From positions 6,054,655 to 6,118,654 of the forward strand of contig NZ_CP060497.1 in the NCBI RefSeq assembly GCF_014334135.1: a DNA stretch of 64,000 bases, in the 5' to 3' direction. Both the position numbers and the translations under genes were made by a program. The notes beneath the pieces were generated by a model that was not told the DNA's origin, searched no databases, and saw only the letters and a list, made by a program, of their open reading frames with translations. Positions 27,272 through 36,630 of the stretch are shown one piece after another. Numbering within the stretch: position 1 is the stretch's first letter; each line of letters opens with the position of its first letter. The stretch is from Olivibacter sp. SDN3. GTDB lineage: Bacteria; Bacteroidota; Bacteroidia; Sphingobacteriales; Sphingobacteriaceae.

Positions 27272-28711
27272 ATGCGATCTAAAAATAAATTAATAAAAGG
27301 TACAGCCTTTATCAATGGACGTGCTATAGAAAGTAAAAAAACATTTGACGTCATAAACCCCGCAACAGGTGAGATCATTGTTGAAGTAAGCGACCTTTCC
27401 TTGCTAGAAGCGGAAAAAGCCATCGATATAGCCTTTGACAAATGGCCTACCTGGCGAACAACGGACATTGCTAAAAGGAGTGAGATCCTACGTAAATGGT
27501 ATAACCTGATCATTAAACATTCTTCGGAGCTTGCCGAGATAATGACTTTAGAATCAGGTAAACCGCTTGAAGAAAGTAAAGTGGAAGTCAAATATGGTGC
27601 CTCTTTCATCAGCTGGTTCGCCGAGGAGGCATTCAGAGCATACGGGGACCAGATTACGCCTCCCGAAAACGGTAAACAAATTGTGACACTACGTCAATCA
27701 GTCGGTGTGGCAGCGGCTATTACCCCCTGGAACTTCCCTTTAGCGATGGTCACGAGAAAGGTCGCTCCGGCATTGGCCGCCGGATGCACCGTAGTACTTA
27801 AACCAGCTTCTCAAACGCCTTTAACAGCAATCGCAATTGCCCATCTTGCTCAAGAGGCCGGCCTACCGGATGGTGTATTCAACGTTATAACGAGTAAGGA
27901 TTCTAAGGGCATCGGCAAGTTACTTAGCACAAATGGTAAGGTTAGAAAGTTATCTTTTACCGGATCTACCGGTGTTGGTAAAACACTCATGCAACAAGCC
28001 GCTTCCACTATAAAAAATGTATCGTTTGAATTGGGAGGGAATGCCCCATTCCTTGTATTTGAACATGCCAATATTGACGCCGCTGTGGAAGGTGCTATTG
28101 CATCAAAGTTTCGAAACTCTGGACAAACATGTGTGGCAGTAAACCGTTTCTTAGTGCAAGATAGTATTTTCGATGAGTTCTCGAAAAAACTCACCAAAGC
28201 AATCAGTCGGCTTAAAGTAGGGAATGGCTTAGAAAAAAATATAAAAATAGGTCCACTGATTAACAAAGATGGCCTAAAGAAAGTAAAAGAGCATGTCGAC
28301 GATGCCATAAAAAAAGGAGCAAAAGTGCTACTTGGTGCAAAGCCTATTACAGGATTATTTTATGAGCCAACGGTGTTGACTGATGTTCCCTTAAATGCAA
28401 AAATAGCTCATGAAGAAACGTTCGGTCCCGTTGCTTCACTATTTAGGTTTGATACCGAAGAAGAAGCTATACAAATCGCCAATGACACCGAGTTCGGGTT
28501 AGCAGCCTATTTTTATAGTGACAATGTAAAACAATGTTGGCGTGTGGCAACCGCCCTTGAGGCCGGCATGGTCGGTATTAATGAAGGTGGAATCTCGACA
28601 GCTATAGCTCCCTTTGGCGGGGTAAAAGAATCTGGATTAGGAAGAGAAGGTTCTAAGTACGGCTTAGAGGAATATATGGAAATGAAATACTTATGTTTTG
28701 GACTGGAATGA
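27272..28711 (+). CDS. NAD(P)-dependent succinate-semialdehyde dehydrogenase-type aldehyde dehydrogenase
   Basis: A 479-residue aldehyde dehydrogenase. Motifs in order are ITPWNFPLAMVTRKVAPALA, the nucleotide-binding FTGSTGVGK, catalytic Glu in SFELGGNAPF, and catalytic Cys in NSGQTCVAVNRF. The close GabD-like pattern (GLPDGVFNVIT; GKPLEESKVEVKYGASF; GGVKESGLGREGSKYGLEEY) suggests oxidation of succinate semialdehyde to succinate. Substrate cannot be proved from sequence alone, and no GABA transaminase gene is adjacent. It stands alone on the plus strand and converges on the next gene. Confidence 0.85.
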   Translation: MRSKNKLIKGTAFINGRAIESKKTFDVINPATGEIIVEVSDLSLLEAEKAIDIAFDKWPTWRTTDIAKRSEILRKWYNLIIKHSSELAEIMTLESGKPLEESKVEVKYGASFISWFAEEAFRAYGDQITPPENGKQIVTLRQSVGVAAAITPWNFPLAMVTRKVAPALAAGCTVVLKPASQTPLTAIAIAHLAQEAGLPDGVFNVITSKDSKGIGKLLSTNGKVRKLSFTGSTGVGKTLMQQAASTIKNVSFELGGNAPFLVFEHANIDAAVEGAIASKFRNSGQTCVAVNRFLVQDSIFDEFSKKLTKAISRLKVGNGLEKNIKIGPLINKDGLKKVKEHVDDAIKKGAKVLLGAKPITGLFYEPTVLTDVPLNAKIAHEETFGPVASLFRFDTEEEAIQIANDTEFGLAAYFYSDNVKQCWRVATALEAGMVGINEGGISTAIAPFGGVKESGLGREGSKYGLEEYMEMKYLCFGLE

Positions 28712-28717
28712 GAAAAT

Positions 28718-28756
28718 AAAAAGATATAAGGTTAAAACGATATTTAACCTTATATC
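28718..28756 (-). terminator. Terminator after the 2OG-oxygenase gene
   Basis: GATATAAGGTTAAA and TTTAACCTTATATC form a perfect 14-bp stem with a 6-base loop. Minus-strand transcripts then meet TTTTTATTTT, so it terminates the gene at 28781-29758. It may also slow the convergent dehydrogenase transcript. Confidence 0.75.
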
Positions 28757-28780
28757 GCTGATAACAAACAGCTATTGATA

Positions 28781-29758
28781 CTACATCTTTAATCCGATTT
28801 CCCGTAGTCTTTCTTCTAAATATTCTCCTGCGGTACATTCAACGTATACTTTAGGGTGATCCTTATCCACGCAGTTAGACAGTGCCGCTAAACTCATTTC
28901 AGCTTTGGGATGTAAAAAAAACGGTACAGAATAGCGAGAAGTCTTCAACAGTTCCTTTGGAGGATTTACCACCCTATGTGTGGTGGATTTTAGCTGGTTA
29001 TTCGTTAACCGTTGTAACATATCACCTACATTTACCACGATATCTTCCCCCTGAGCCTTCACAGGAAACCAATCTCCACGCCGAGTTAACACCTGTAAAC
29101 CATCCGCACTTGCCCCAATCAACAATGTGATCAAGTTAATGTCTTCATGAGCACCTGCCCGCACCGCATCTGATGCTATCTCTTCCAGATTTTCTATCGG
29201 AAAATAATGAATAGCTCGCAGAATGGAATTTCCATTTTTCACTTTGTCTTCGAAATAATCCTCATCAAGATTTAAATATATCGCAATCGCTTTTAACAAA
29301 GATCTACCAATAATTTCTAATCTCCGATAAACTTCTTCCGTAATGGCATTAAAACGGGGCAACGTTTCCACTATTACATTATCAGGATACGATTCCTTCA
29401 ATACATCGTCACCGATAACGGTTTGCCCTCGTTGCCAAAACTCTTTTAAATCAGGAGTATTGGCATCCTTGGCTTTTTCTCTTCCCCTCGCGGTATACCC
29501 ACGTTGACCAGCTAGGCCGGGTATTTCATATTTGTTTTTCTCTTCCTCAGGTAAAGCAAAAAACTGTTGTACCACGTCATACAGTTCTCCTATTAATGCT
29601 TTGTCCATCCCATGGTTACCTATAGTTACAAAACCTGTCTCAGCAAAGGCTTGGCCTATATCTTCCGAAAACTGCTTTCTTTGCTCAATAGTTCCTTCCG
29701 TATAATGTAATAAATCTAATCGGGGGATATTAACAGTATTTGCCATAAAAGTGCTCAT
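28781..29758 (-). CDS. Isopenicillin-N-synthase-like 2OG/Fe(II) oxygenase
   Basis: A non-haem iron oxygenase of the IPNS/DIOX group. The N-terminal domain has IPRLDLLHYTEG and GFVTIGNHGMDKALI; the double-stranded beta-helix shows the iron ligands H and D in AGAHEDINLITLLIG, the distal His in STTHRVVNPP, and the RxS co-substrate motif TSRYSVPFFLHP. Such enzymes use 2-oxoglutarate and O2; the substrate is unknown and no biosynthetic cluster surrounds it. ATGs at 29758 and 29746 are both possible, giving 325 or 321 residues. It is a stand-alone gene. Confidence 0.82.
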   Translation of the reverse strand: MSTFMANTVNIPRLDLLHYTEGTIEQRKQFSEDIGQAFAETGFVTIGNHGMDKALIGELYDVVQQFFALPEEEKNKYEIPGLAGQRGYTARGREKAKDANTPDLKEFWQRGQTVIGDDVLKESYPDNVIVETLPRFNAITEEVYRRLEIIGRSLLKAIAIYLNLDEDYFEDKVKNGNSILRAIHYFPIENLEEIASDAVRAGAHEDINLITLLIGASADGLQVLTRRGDWFPVKAQGEDIVVNVGDMLQRLTNNQLKSTTHRVVNPPKELLKTSRYSVPFFLHPKAEMSLAALSNCVDKDHPKVYVECTAGEYLEERLREIGLKM

Positions 29759-29885
29759 ATTAAGTAATAACCTAAAGATACAAAGCTTTTTCAATACGGG
29801 TAAATTAATTATGGATTAACCCGATCGATCGTTAAGTTTCAATTCATTACGTTTTCCACAACAAAACATCCCCCTTAATTTCGAT

Positions 29886-30410
29886 TCAGTCAAATTTCAA
29901 CTCTCCTTCATCATTATTCTCCCCATATGCGGTTCCCAGTAAACTGGAGGTGGCAATTTTCAGCATTGATACCAGCCCTCCATAGGCGTCATCCCAATAG
30001 TGACCTTGTAACGGGCTGACCCTTATCAGGGAGATCTCCGGATCATCTGGACCGTCAAACCAGACCCCCATCGATCCGGGCGACCACAGCTTTTTTATTT
30101 TTTCTCGATCATTTTGGACCTCACTTAACCCGTAAATATTCAAAAAGCCGTTCTTTTGATCTTTTTGAAACAGCAGATGAACGAATGGATCTTCCTTTAT
30201 CTCAACATCTTTTGTACTGTCTCTCTTACTGATAAACCAAATATCACCCTTACTATCAACTTCTAAAGCTGTCATCGGCCTCGCAGATAACGGAACGCCT
30301 GTTTTTATGTCACTACAAAAGAAACAGGTTTCTATACGCTCAATAAGTTCTTTGATTCTATCTAAAGCTTCCGTTCCTTCTAGACTTTTCACTGCTGTTC
30401 TATTTTTCAT
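29886..30410 (-). CDS. Pyridoxamine-5'-phosphate-oxidase-like flavoprotein (general stress type)
   Basis: A 174-residue split-barrel protein resembling general stress protein 26. Typical parts are SARPMTALEVDSKGDIWFIS (flavin-binding strand), KRDSTKDVEIKEDPFVHLLF and GFLNIYGLSEVQNDREKIKK, with the C-terminal ISLIRVSPLQGHYWDD. It lacks the substrate residues expected for a true PdxH and more likely binds FMN or F420-like cofactors in a stress role (inference). It lies 85 nt downstream of the alpha/beta hydrolase on the same strand and may be co-transcribed. Confidence 0.8.
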   Translation of the reverse strand: MKNRTAVKSLEGTEALDRIKELIERIETCFFCSDIKTGVPLSARPMTALEVDSKGDIWFISKRDSTKDVEIKEDPFVHLLFQKDQKNGFLNIYGLSEVQNDREKIKKLWSPGSMGVWFDGPDDPEISLIRVSPLQGHYWDDAYGGLVSMLKIATSSLLGTAYGENNDEGELKFD

Positions 30411-30495
30411 AACAAATTAATTACTATTTAATACCCATTGATTGATACTACCGTTAGTATCTCCAATGCCGGTTCTACCTTTTTGTCTTTGTAAA

Positions 30496-31344
30496 TCAGC
30501 TAAGATTATCTCTTATAAAATTCAGTATATCGCTGTTTAATCGTTCCTTATGGGTTAAGAAAAAGCCATGTGGAGCCCCAGGGTACAGGATGAATTGGTT
30601 ATTGCTAATCAATTCACTTGATATATTGGCACTAACGTCCTCAGGAACTATCTTATCGGCATCACCATGAACAATTAAAGTGGGCACATCGATATTGGTC
30701 AAATCTTTCCGGAAATCGGTTTCAGAGAAAGCCCTTATGCATTGTGAAGTAGCATTTGGTGAAGCTCCTAATGCGATGGAGCGCTGATATTCTAACATAG
30801 GTTTGCTTACCGCTCTGTTAACTAAGTTCACGCCAAAAAAATCATTAAAGAAGGTTTCTAAAAAAGCAGGCCTATCTGCTTCTACCCCAGCAACCATTTC
30901 GTCAAATACCTCTTTCTTTATTCCATCAGGATTATCTTCGCTCTTCAAGAGATAAGGAGTTACGGCTCCTAATAATATAGCTTTGCTTATACGGTCGCTC
31001 CCATATCGCGTAAAATAGCGTGCAACTTCTCCTCCACCCATTGAAAAACCTACTAGAAGAACCTCTTGAAGATCAAGCTGTAAAATAATCTCACGTAGGT
31101 CGTCGGCAAAATTATCATAGTTATATCCATGCAAGGGCCTGGATGACATGCCAAAACCTCTTCTATCATATGCTATACATCTATAACCTTGCTCAACAAA
31201 AAAACTCACTTGCGCTTCCCACATCAAATGGTTAGAGGGCCAGCCATGAATAAATAGAATGGGTTGCCCTTCTCCCAAATCTTCGTAACAAAGCACCAGT
31301 CGGTCTTGCTTTTGCTGATTACTGTTTTTTTCGATAAAATTCAT
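30496..31344 (-). CDS. Alpha/beta hydrolase (haloperoxidase/esterase-like)
   Basis: A 282-residue hydrolase. The oxyanion region HGWPSNHLMWEAQV, the nucleophile elbow GFSMGGGEVARYF, the acid in VHGDADKIVP and the His in YPGAPHGFFLTHKERL give a full Ser-Asp-His triad. The closest well-known group is the cofactor-free chloroperoxidase/arylesterase family (YRCIAYDRRGFGMSSRPLHG). The natural substrate is not predictable. It precedes the stress flavoprotein on the same strand. Confidence 0.85.
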   Translation of the reverse strand: MNFIEKNSNQQKQDRLVLCYEDLGEGQPILFIHGWPSNHLMWEAQVSFFVEQGYRCIAYDRRGFGMSSRPLHGYNYDNFADDLREIILQLDLQEVLLVGFSMGGGEVARYFTRYGSDRISKAILLGAVTPYLLKSEDNPDGIKKEVFDEMVAGVEADRPAFLETFFNDFFGVNLVNRAVSKPMLEYQRSIALGASPNATSQCIRAFSETDFRKDLTNIDVPTLIVHGDADKIVPEDVSANISSELISNNQFILYPGAPHGFFLTHKERLNSDILNFIRDNLS

Positions 31345-31470
31345 GATAGAAATTTTTGATATGTCATACGATTAATAACATATACCAAAACTGAATGTTT
31401 TAATTAGTAACTATCAGTAGTCCTCATTTAAGGTATAAAACTACCTTATGGGTCATCAGGAAATATTTTG

Positions 31471-31478
31471 TAAGTTTG
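31471..31478 (+). promoter_or_regulatory. Promoter -7 element (TAAGTTTG) of the M42 peptidase gene
   Basis: TAAGTTTG matches TAnnTTTG and gives a 5' UTR of about 55 nt. No good -33 TTG at 19-21 bp. Confidence 0.4.
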
Positions 31479-31540
31479 CCTACTCTTTTGTTCAGGGTTT
31501 CTTAAAACGCCCTCAACAGCAACTACTATATAAATGAGTT

Positions 31541-32656
31541 ATGGCAAAAACAAAAAATAACGAACAGCAACATATTCCTGTTATTACAGCAAAAACGTTA
31601 ACATTCTTCGAAAAATATATAAACAACCCTTCTCCAACAGGCTATGAATGGGAAGGACAACGTTTATGGTTAGATTACATTAAACCCTATGTAGACGACA
31701 CGTTTATCGACAATTATGGCACAGCTGTTGCCGTCCTAAATCCGGAAGCTGAGTATAAAGTGGTTATAGAAGCTCACTCGGATGAGATTTCCTGGTTTGT
31801 AAATTATATCACAAAAGAAGGGCTTATATATGTGATACGTAATGGAGGATCTGATCATCAAATCGCTCCATCCAAAAGAGTAAACATACACGGCGATAAA
31901 GGAATTATTAAGGCTGTTTTTGGTTGGCCCGCAATACACACAAGAGGAGGTGAAAAGGAAGAATCCCCTTCATTGAAAAATATTTTTCTGGATTGCGGAT
32001 GTACAACTAAGGAAGAAGTAGAACAACTTGGTATTCATGTTGGATCTGTAATCACCTATGAAGACGAATTTATGGTTCTCAACGACAGGTACTATGTGGG
32101 CAGGGCACTGGACAATAGAGCCGGTGGTTTTATGATTGCAGAAGTAGCCCGCTTATTGAAAGAAAATAAAAAAAAATTGCCATTTGGCTTGTATATCGTA
32201 AATGCAGTACAGGAAGAAGTTGGCTTAAGAGGTGCCGAAATGATTACCCAACGCATCAAACCTAACATTGCTATCGTAACGGATGTTACACATGATACGC
32301 AAACACCAATGATCAACAAAATTACGCAAGGTGACCTTGCCTGTGGCAAAGGTCCAGTAATTTCTTATGCTCCCGCTGTTCAGATTAACTTAAATAAATT
32401 ACTGATAGAAACTGCGGAAGAAAAACAAATACCTTTTCAAAGACAGGCTTCCTCCAGAATAACAGGGACGGACACAGATGCATTCGCTTATTCTAATGGC
32501 GGTGTTCCTTCGGCGCTTATATCTTTACCTTTACGGTATATGCACACTACAGTAGAGATGATTCACAAGGAAGATGTAGACAATGTCATACGGTTAATTT
32601 ACGAAGTCTTACAAAAAATTAAAAATGGTCAGGACTTCAGGTCATTTAAGGCATAA
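31541..32656 (+). CDS. M42-family metallo-aminopeptidase
   Basis: A 371-residue cytosolic peptidase of the glutamyl aminopeptidase/endoglucanase M family. Metal ligands and catalytic residues are visible: H in EAHSDEISWFV, D in GRALDNRAGGFMI, EE in NAVQEEVGLRGAE, D in VTDVTHD and H in YMHTTVEMIHKED. Such enzymes form tetrahedral dodecamers that trim short peptides. The gene stands alone, followed by an MFS transporter after 54 nt on the same strand. Confidence 0.9.
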   Translation: MAKTKNNEQQHIPVITAKTLTFFEKYINNPSPTGYEWEGQRLWLDYIKPYVDDTFIDNYGTAVAVLNPEAEYKVVIEAHSDEISWFVNYITKEGLIYVIRNGGSDHQIAPSKRVNIHGDKGIIKAVFGWPAIHTRGGEKEESPSLKNIFLDCGCTTKEEVEQLGIHVGSVITYEDEFMVLNDRYYVGRALDNRAGGFMIAEVARLLKENKKKLPFGLYIVNAVQEEVGLRGAEMITQRIKPNIAIVTDVTHDTQTPMINKITQGDLACGKGPVISYAPAVQINLNKLLIETAEEKQIPFQRQASSRITGTDTDAFAYSNGGVPSALISLPLRYMHTTVEMIHKEDVDNVIRLIYEVLQKIKNGQDFRSFKA

Positions 32657-32710
32657 CCATTGCTTGAACAACGTGTTTTTGCAAATGGGGTATCCGGGTT
32701 ATGATACAAA

Positions 32711-33856
32711 ATGAGAAACTTGACACTTTTTATGTCGATCTGTTGCGGTTTGACCGTAGCGAACTTATACTACTGCCAGCCGTTATTACCACTTATAGCT
32801 CATGATTTTGGGGTAAGTGAAACAATGGCTGGCAGCATCACCTATATTACGCAACTTGGCTATGCTGCAGGCCTCCTGTTCTTCGTCCCGCTGGGAGACC
32901 TTTTTGAACGGAAACAACAAATTGTGGTGACTACCACAATTTCAATAGTTGCATTGTTGACCGCGGCCTTTGCAAAATCATTTCTTCTATTGCAGATACT
33001 TTGCTTTTTAATAGGCCTATTCTCCGTTGTACCACAACTAATTATACCCCTAGCTGCAACTTTGGTTAGCAATGAAAAACGTGGCAAAACCATAGGTGTA
33101 CTTATGGGGGGATTACTCATTGGCATTGTCTCTTCTCGCTCATTAAGCGGTTATGTAGGTCATGTGCTCGGATGGCGCCAAATGTATTTCATCGCAGCTA
33201 CCATGTGTTTTATACTGGTTCTGATCATGAGGAAAACCTTCCCGAAAAACACGCCAACATACACAGGGAATTATCGCGATCTGCTTTTATCTATATTTAA
33301 TTATGTAAAGACCTATCCACTGCTCAGAACCGCTACAATAAGCGGCGCCATCTCTTTTGCATGCTTAAGCGCGTTTTGGGTGACTATGGTCTTACTACTA
33401 ACGGATAAACCATTTGAGTTCAACACTGTGGAGATTGGTTTATTTGGTCTAATAGGAGCTTCTGGCGCACTTGCAGCACCACTGATAGGAAAAAGAAGTT
33501 CAGGAAACAATACCACAGTTAGGAAAATATCACTCTTTGGCCTATTATTACAGCTCCTAGGGTATATTGGTTTTTACTTTACCAATAACCATATTTTTTT
33601 ATTGATCGTTGGTATTATACTGATCGATATAGGCCATCAAGCTTTACAGATCAGCAACCAAACCCTTATATATTCTTTAAACCCCGATGCGAGAAACAGG
33701 TTTAATACCGTTTTTATGACCGCTACCTTTTTAGGAGGAGCCTTAGGGTCTGCCATGGGTATATGCTTGTTCCTCATTGGAGGATGGGAGGTATTCTGCG
33801 TAGGAATAAGCTTGTTAATTTTAATAAACGCCTATTTCAATTGGCTAAAACGATAG
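32711..33856 (+). CDS. MFS transporter (drug/metabolite efflux type)
   Basis: A 381-residue protein with about twelve hydrophobic helices. The opening ICCGLTVANLYYCQPLLPLI and GYAAGLLFFVPLGDLFERKQ (the conserved loop 2-3 motif) belong to a common MFS subfamily of presumed exporters. The substrate is unknown. It follows the M42 peptidase by 54 nt and its 3' end overlaps the convergent YCF48-like gene by 12 bp. Confidence 0.85.
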   Translation: MRNLTLFMSICCGLTVANLYYCQPLLPLIAHDFGVSETMAGSITYITQLGYAAGLLFFVPLGDLFERKQQIVVTTTISIVALLTAAFAKSFLLLQILCFLIGLFSVVPQLIIPLAATLVSNEKRGKTIGVLMGGLLIGIVSSRSLSGYVGHVLGWRQMYFIAATMCFILVLIMRKTFPKNTPTYTGNYRDLLLSIFNYVKTYPLLRTATISGAISFACLSAFWVTMVLLLTDKPFEFNTVEIGLFGLIGASGALAAPLIGKRSSGNNTTVRKISLFGLLLQLLGYIGFYFTNNHIFLLIVGIILIDIGHQALQISNQTLIYSLNPDARNRFNTVFMTATFLGGALGSAMGICLFLIGGWEVFCVGISLLILINAYFNWLKR

Positions 33857-34864
33857 GCGATAAACTTTTCCATTTTCCCCTGCCAACAACACCAATTTAC
33901 CGTCGGCCGAAGCTTTTACCACGTGAAAAGCCATATCCGACAATGCTTTCCAATGCTGCCCGCCATCTATAGAAACATCGGTTCCAGAAGTTCCAGTTGC
34001 AACCACCACTTGGTCGTCGATATATTCAACGCAGGATTTGTATCCAGATAGACGTGTTTTTGGCACAGTCCACGATGTACCGTTGCCCGACAGCTGGATC
34101 ACATTATTGTTGTTTTTATAATGCTCGTAATCTCCCCCAACAGCTATTAATTGCTTCTGACCATTAACAGCTAAGGAAAAAATACCTTGTGAAGCCGCAC
34201 CCTGCTCTATGGGCACCTTATAGCTATTCCAAGATTCACCATAATTAAATGAAAAAAGAAGACGTGCTTGTGTGCCTCCGGTTCCTATCCACACCAATCC
34301 ACCTTCTTCTGTGCGGATACTCGTACCGCTTGCTGCAAAGCCTGCTTCACCTTTTTTCAACTTTACATTTGCTTGATCACTCTGATCGCTCCAGCTCTCT
34401 CCGCCGTCCTCGGTTATCAGCAACTGAAGTTTTCCCTCTATAGGATCACCAAAAATAATCCCCCTTTCATCGTCCCAAAAATCAATCCCATCATAAAACA
34501 CATCGTTATGATCATAACTATAGACGCGCTCCCACGACTCTCCGCCATTCGTAGTTAGTAACACCACTGCCGGACTACCTGCATTTACAATAACTGCTTT
34601 TTCTTTGGAGAATGCCTTTATCGATCTAAAATCCATCTCTTCAAATCCATCGACTGTCAACCATTGCCAATTCTCTCCCCCATCATCGGTTTTAATAATG
34701 GCTCCATTGGTGCCAGAAATCCAAGCAACACGGTCTGTTGGAATAGAAATCCCCCTGAAGCTCACACCTTCTTTTTCTGCTAATTTAGTTAGTTCAAACT
34801 CCTGAGCACTTAACGTTGGTATACGTAACGCTAAAAATAAACAAATAAAAAAAACCTTTTTCAT
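33845..34864 (-). CDS. YCF48-like secreted beta-propeller protein
   Basis: A 339-residue exported protein with signal VFFICLFLALRIPTLSAQ. Five or more Asp-box-like repeats are visible: TDDGGENWQW, TTNGGESWERV, TEDGGESWSD, SFNYGESWNSY and SIDGGQHWKAL. This spacing fits a beta-propeller like the YCF48/HCF136 photosystem-assembly family or sialidase propellers; no photosynthetic role is implied. It lies 18 nt downstream of folP, so it may share that transcript. The exact function is unknown. Confidence 0.75.
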   Translation of the reverse strand: MKKVFFICLFLALRIPTLSAQEFELTKLAEKEGVSFRGISIPTDRVAWISGTNGAIIKTDDGGENWQWLTVDGFEEMDFRSIKAFSKEKAVIVNAGSPAVVLLTTNGGESWERVYSYDHNDVFYDGIDFWDDERGIIFGDPIEGKLQLLITEDGGESWSDQSDQANVKLKKGEAGFAASGTSIRTEEGGLVWIGTGGTQARLLFSFNYGESWNSYKVPIEQGAASQGIFSLAVNGQKQLIAVGGDYEHYKNNNNVIQLSGNGTSWTVPKTRLSGYKSCVEYIDDQVVVATGTSGTDVSIDGGQHWKALSDMAFHVVKASADGKLVLLAGENGKVYRLSF

Positions 34865-34882
34865 TTATATCGTTCAAATTAT

Positions 34883-35716
34883 TTAGTTATAAGAATTTAC
34901 TTCATTAACTAGCTTTCGGACTTGCACGGCTTCTTTGACGTCGTGCACCCGAATAATCTGTATACCCTTGGTTAACAGCAACGTATTCAATACGGTCGTT
35001 CCATTCAAGGCATCGGCAGATGAAATCTCCAGCAAATTATATATCATTGATTTTCTAGACAATGCTCCTAAAATCGGCATACCTAAAATTTTTAATCTTT
35101 CAATTCCATTTAATAACTCGTAATTCTGATGTAATGTTTTCGCAAAACCAAAACCTGGATCCAATATCACATCCTTCACCCCATATGCATGAAGTAATTT
35201 TATTTTCTTTGAAAAATCTAATATAATATCGTCAATTAAATTATTGTAAACCGTTTCCCTCTGCATTGTATTGGGATTGCCCCTGCTGTGCATTAAAATA
35301 TAAGGCACCCCTAATTTAGCGACAGTAGAAAACATCTCTTCGTCTAAATTACCTCCTGATATGTCATTAACGATATGCCCACCACTATTAATCGCTTCTT
35401 TGGCCACCACCGATCGAAAAGTATCGATCGATAGCGTTGCCTCTGGAAAAGCTGTCGAAATTCGGGCTATAATAGGTATTAACCGATTCAACTCTTCCTG
35501 TAAACTGATATCTGCCGCTCCCGGTCTGGACGAATAAGCCCCTATATCAACGATATCAGCACCTTCGTTCAGCATCCGCTCAACATGATGAAGAGCATCG
35601 TCTATGCGAAGATACTTACCTCCGTCAAAAAAAGAATCCGGAGTTATATTGAGTATACCCATTATTTTAGGGCTTTTGAAGTCCAATAAATTTCCGTTTA
35701 TATTACACAGTTGCAT
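34883..35716 (-). CDS. folP: Dihydropteroate synthase
   Basis: FolP condenses p-aminobenzoate with 6-hydroxymethyl-7,8-dihydropterin pyrophosphate in folate synthesis and is the sulfonamide target. The motifs are all present: GILNITPDSFFDGGKY, DIGAYSSRPGA, LSIDTFRS, VNDISGGN, LMHSRG, DPGFGFAKT and the C-terminal IIRVHDVKEA. The frame extends to a GTG at 35740 but the ATG at 35716 (MQLCNINGNLL) is the natural start, giving 277 residues. It is divergent from the DUF1599 gene. Confidence 0.95.
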   Translation of the reverse strand: MQLCNINGNLLDFKSPKIMGILNITPDSFFDGGKYLRIDDALHHVERMLNEGADIVDIGAYSSRPGAADISLQEELNRLIPIIARISTAFPEATLSIDTFRSVVAKEAINSGGHIVNDISGGNLDEEMFSTVAKLGVPYILMHSRGNPNTMQRETVYNNLIDDIILDFSKKIKLLHAYGVKDVILDPGFGFAKTLHQNYELLNGIERLKILGMPILGALSRKSMIYNLLEISSADALNGTTVLNTLLLTKGIQIIRVHDVKEAVQVRKLVNEVNSYN

Positions 35717-35760
35717 ACAACAAAAAAATAAATTAAACACCTAGTTCAATCTCTATAGCG

Positions 35761-35768
35761 CAAACTTA
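35761..35768 (-). promoter_or_regulatory. Promoter -7 element (TAAGTTTG) of folP
   Basis: The minus strand reads TAAGTTTG, a full match to TAnnTTTG, 44 nt before the folP ATG. The -33 region lacks a clear TTG. Confidence 0.42.
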
Positions 35769-36005
35769 TATAAAATGCTTTGCATTCATGAATACATAAT
35801 AACGAAAAAAGCTTCATGAGCAATTGCTTCTCCTGTACAATATCCTCAAAATATCTACTATAATACAGGGCTTTTTAAAAGACGCTCACATTCCTATTAA
35901 ATACAACAATCTCACAATCGCCATCAAAATTTAGCGATGCGGAAGTAAACATCAGTTTTTTCTATTTCTAGGGGCTAAATAATTCGAAAAAGAGAAATTT
36001 TATAG

Positions 36006-36013
36006 TAGGTTTG
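36006..36013 (+). promoter_or_regulatory. Promoter -7 element (TAGGTTTG) of the DUF1599 operon
   Basis: TAGGTTTG matches TAnnTTTG and overlaps an in-frame TTG at 36011, which rules that codon out as the DUF1599 start. The ATG at 36035 lies about 21 nt downstream. Confidence 0.45.
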
Positions 36014-36034
36014 CATTTGAACTTACCTGTTAGG

Positions 36035-36622
36035 ATGAAAATAAGTACAGAAACAAGAGAAATGAACACCTCTGCTGATTATGACTTGATAATAAAGCAG
36101 TGTAAAGACCTATTCCTAAAAAAGGCCGTCGATTACGGAACGGCTTGGCGTATTATGCGTCTGCCTTCGGTAACCGATCAGATTTTCATCAAAGCCCAAC
36201 GAATCAGGACAATTGAAGAAAACAAAGTATCCAAGGTGGCAGACGACGTTCCTTCAGAGTATATCGGCATAATCAATTATTGTGTAATTGCCATAATACA
36301 ACTGGAATTGCCTAGTGGATCCGACGAAAATCTCTCCATCGAGACTGTGGAAAACCTGTACGACCACTGCATAAAAGAAGCAAAGGATTTAATGTCGTCT
36401 AAGAATCACGATTATGGCGAAGCATGGCGAGATCTAAGAATCGGTTCCCTAACAGATCTTATTTTAATGAAAATTTTCCGAGTAAAACAAATAGAAAATA
36501 ACTATGGCAAAACATTGGCATCAGAGGGTGTGAAAGCCAATTATCAGGACATGTTAAATTATGCAGTTTTTGCGCTCATTAAACTGACTCTTTCAAACGG
36601 ACTCCCTACAAAAAAAATCTAG
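36035..36622 (+). CDS. DUF1599 protein with two tandem copies of the domain
   Basis: From the ATG at 36035 it is 195 residues. The domain occurs twice: CKDLFLKKAVDYGTAWRIMR with SVTDQIFIKAQRIRTIEE, and CIKEAKDLMSSKNHDYGEAW with SLTDLILMKIFRVKQIEN. Both copies end in an INYCVIAIIQL / LNYAVFALIKL helix. DUF1599 is also called nucleotide-modification-associated domain 1; its biochemical role is unknown. It is followed 8 nt later by the DoxX-like gene, an order I believe is common in Bacteroidota. A later ATG at 36062 is possible. Confidence 0.78.
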   Translation: MKISTETREMNTSADYDLIIKQCKDLFLKKAVDYGTAWRIMRLPSVTDQIFIKAQRIRTIEENKVSKVADDVPSEYIGIINYCVIAIIQLELPSGSDENLSIETVENLYDHCIKEAKDLMSSKNHDYGEAWRDLRIGSLTDLILMKIFRVKQIENNYGKTLASEGVKANYQDMLNYAVFALIKLTLSNGLPTKKI

Positions 36623-36630
36623 CAATTATT

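Larger units (their letters stand above)
35717..36034. other. Intergenic region between folP and the DUF1599 gene
   Basis: About 320 bases without a supported gene. It holds two opposing -7 boxes: TAAGTTTG on the minus strand (35768-35761) for folP, and TAGGTTTG on the plus strand (36006-36013) for DUF1599. No terminator, RNA gene or repeat is evident between them. Confidence 0.5.

Noticed and set aside
27850..28308. A 152-codon frame antisense to the aldehyde dehydrogenase gene
   Set aside because: The opposite strand encodes a clear enzyme with all motifs; the antisense frame is a shadow with Ser/Phe-rich nonsense composition.
35875..35952. A 25-codon minus-strand frame (starts MFTSASLNF) between folP and the DUF1599 gene
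   Set aside because: No promoter, signal or ribosome site supports it; chance frames of this size are common.
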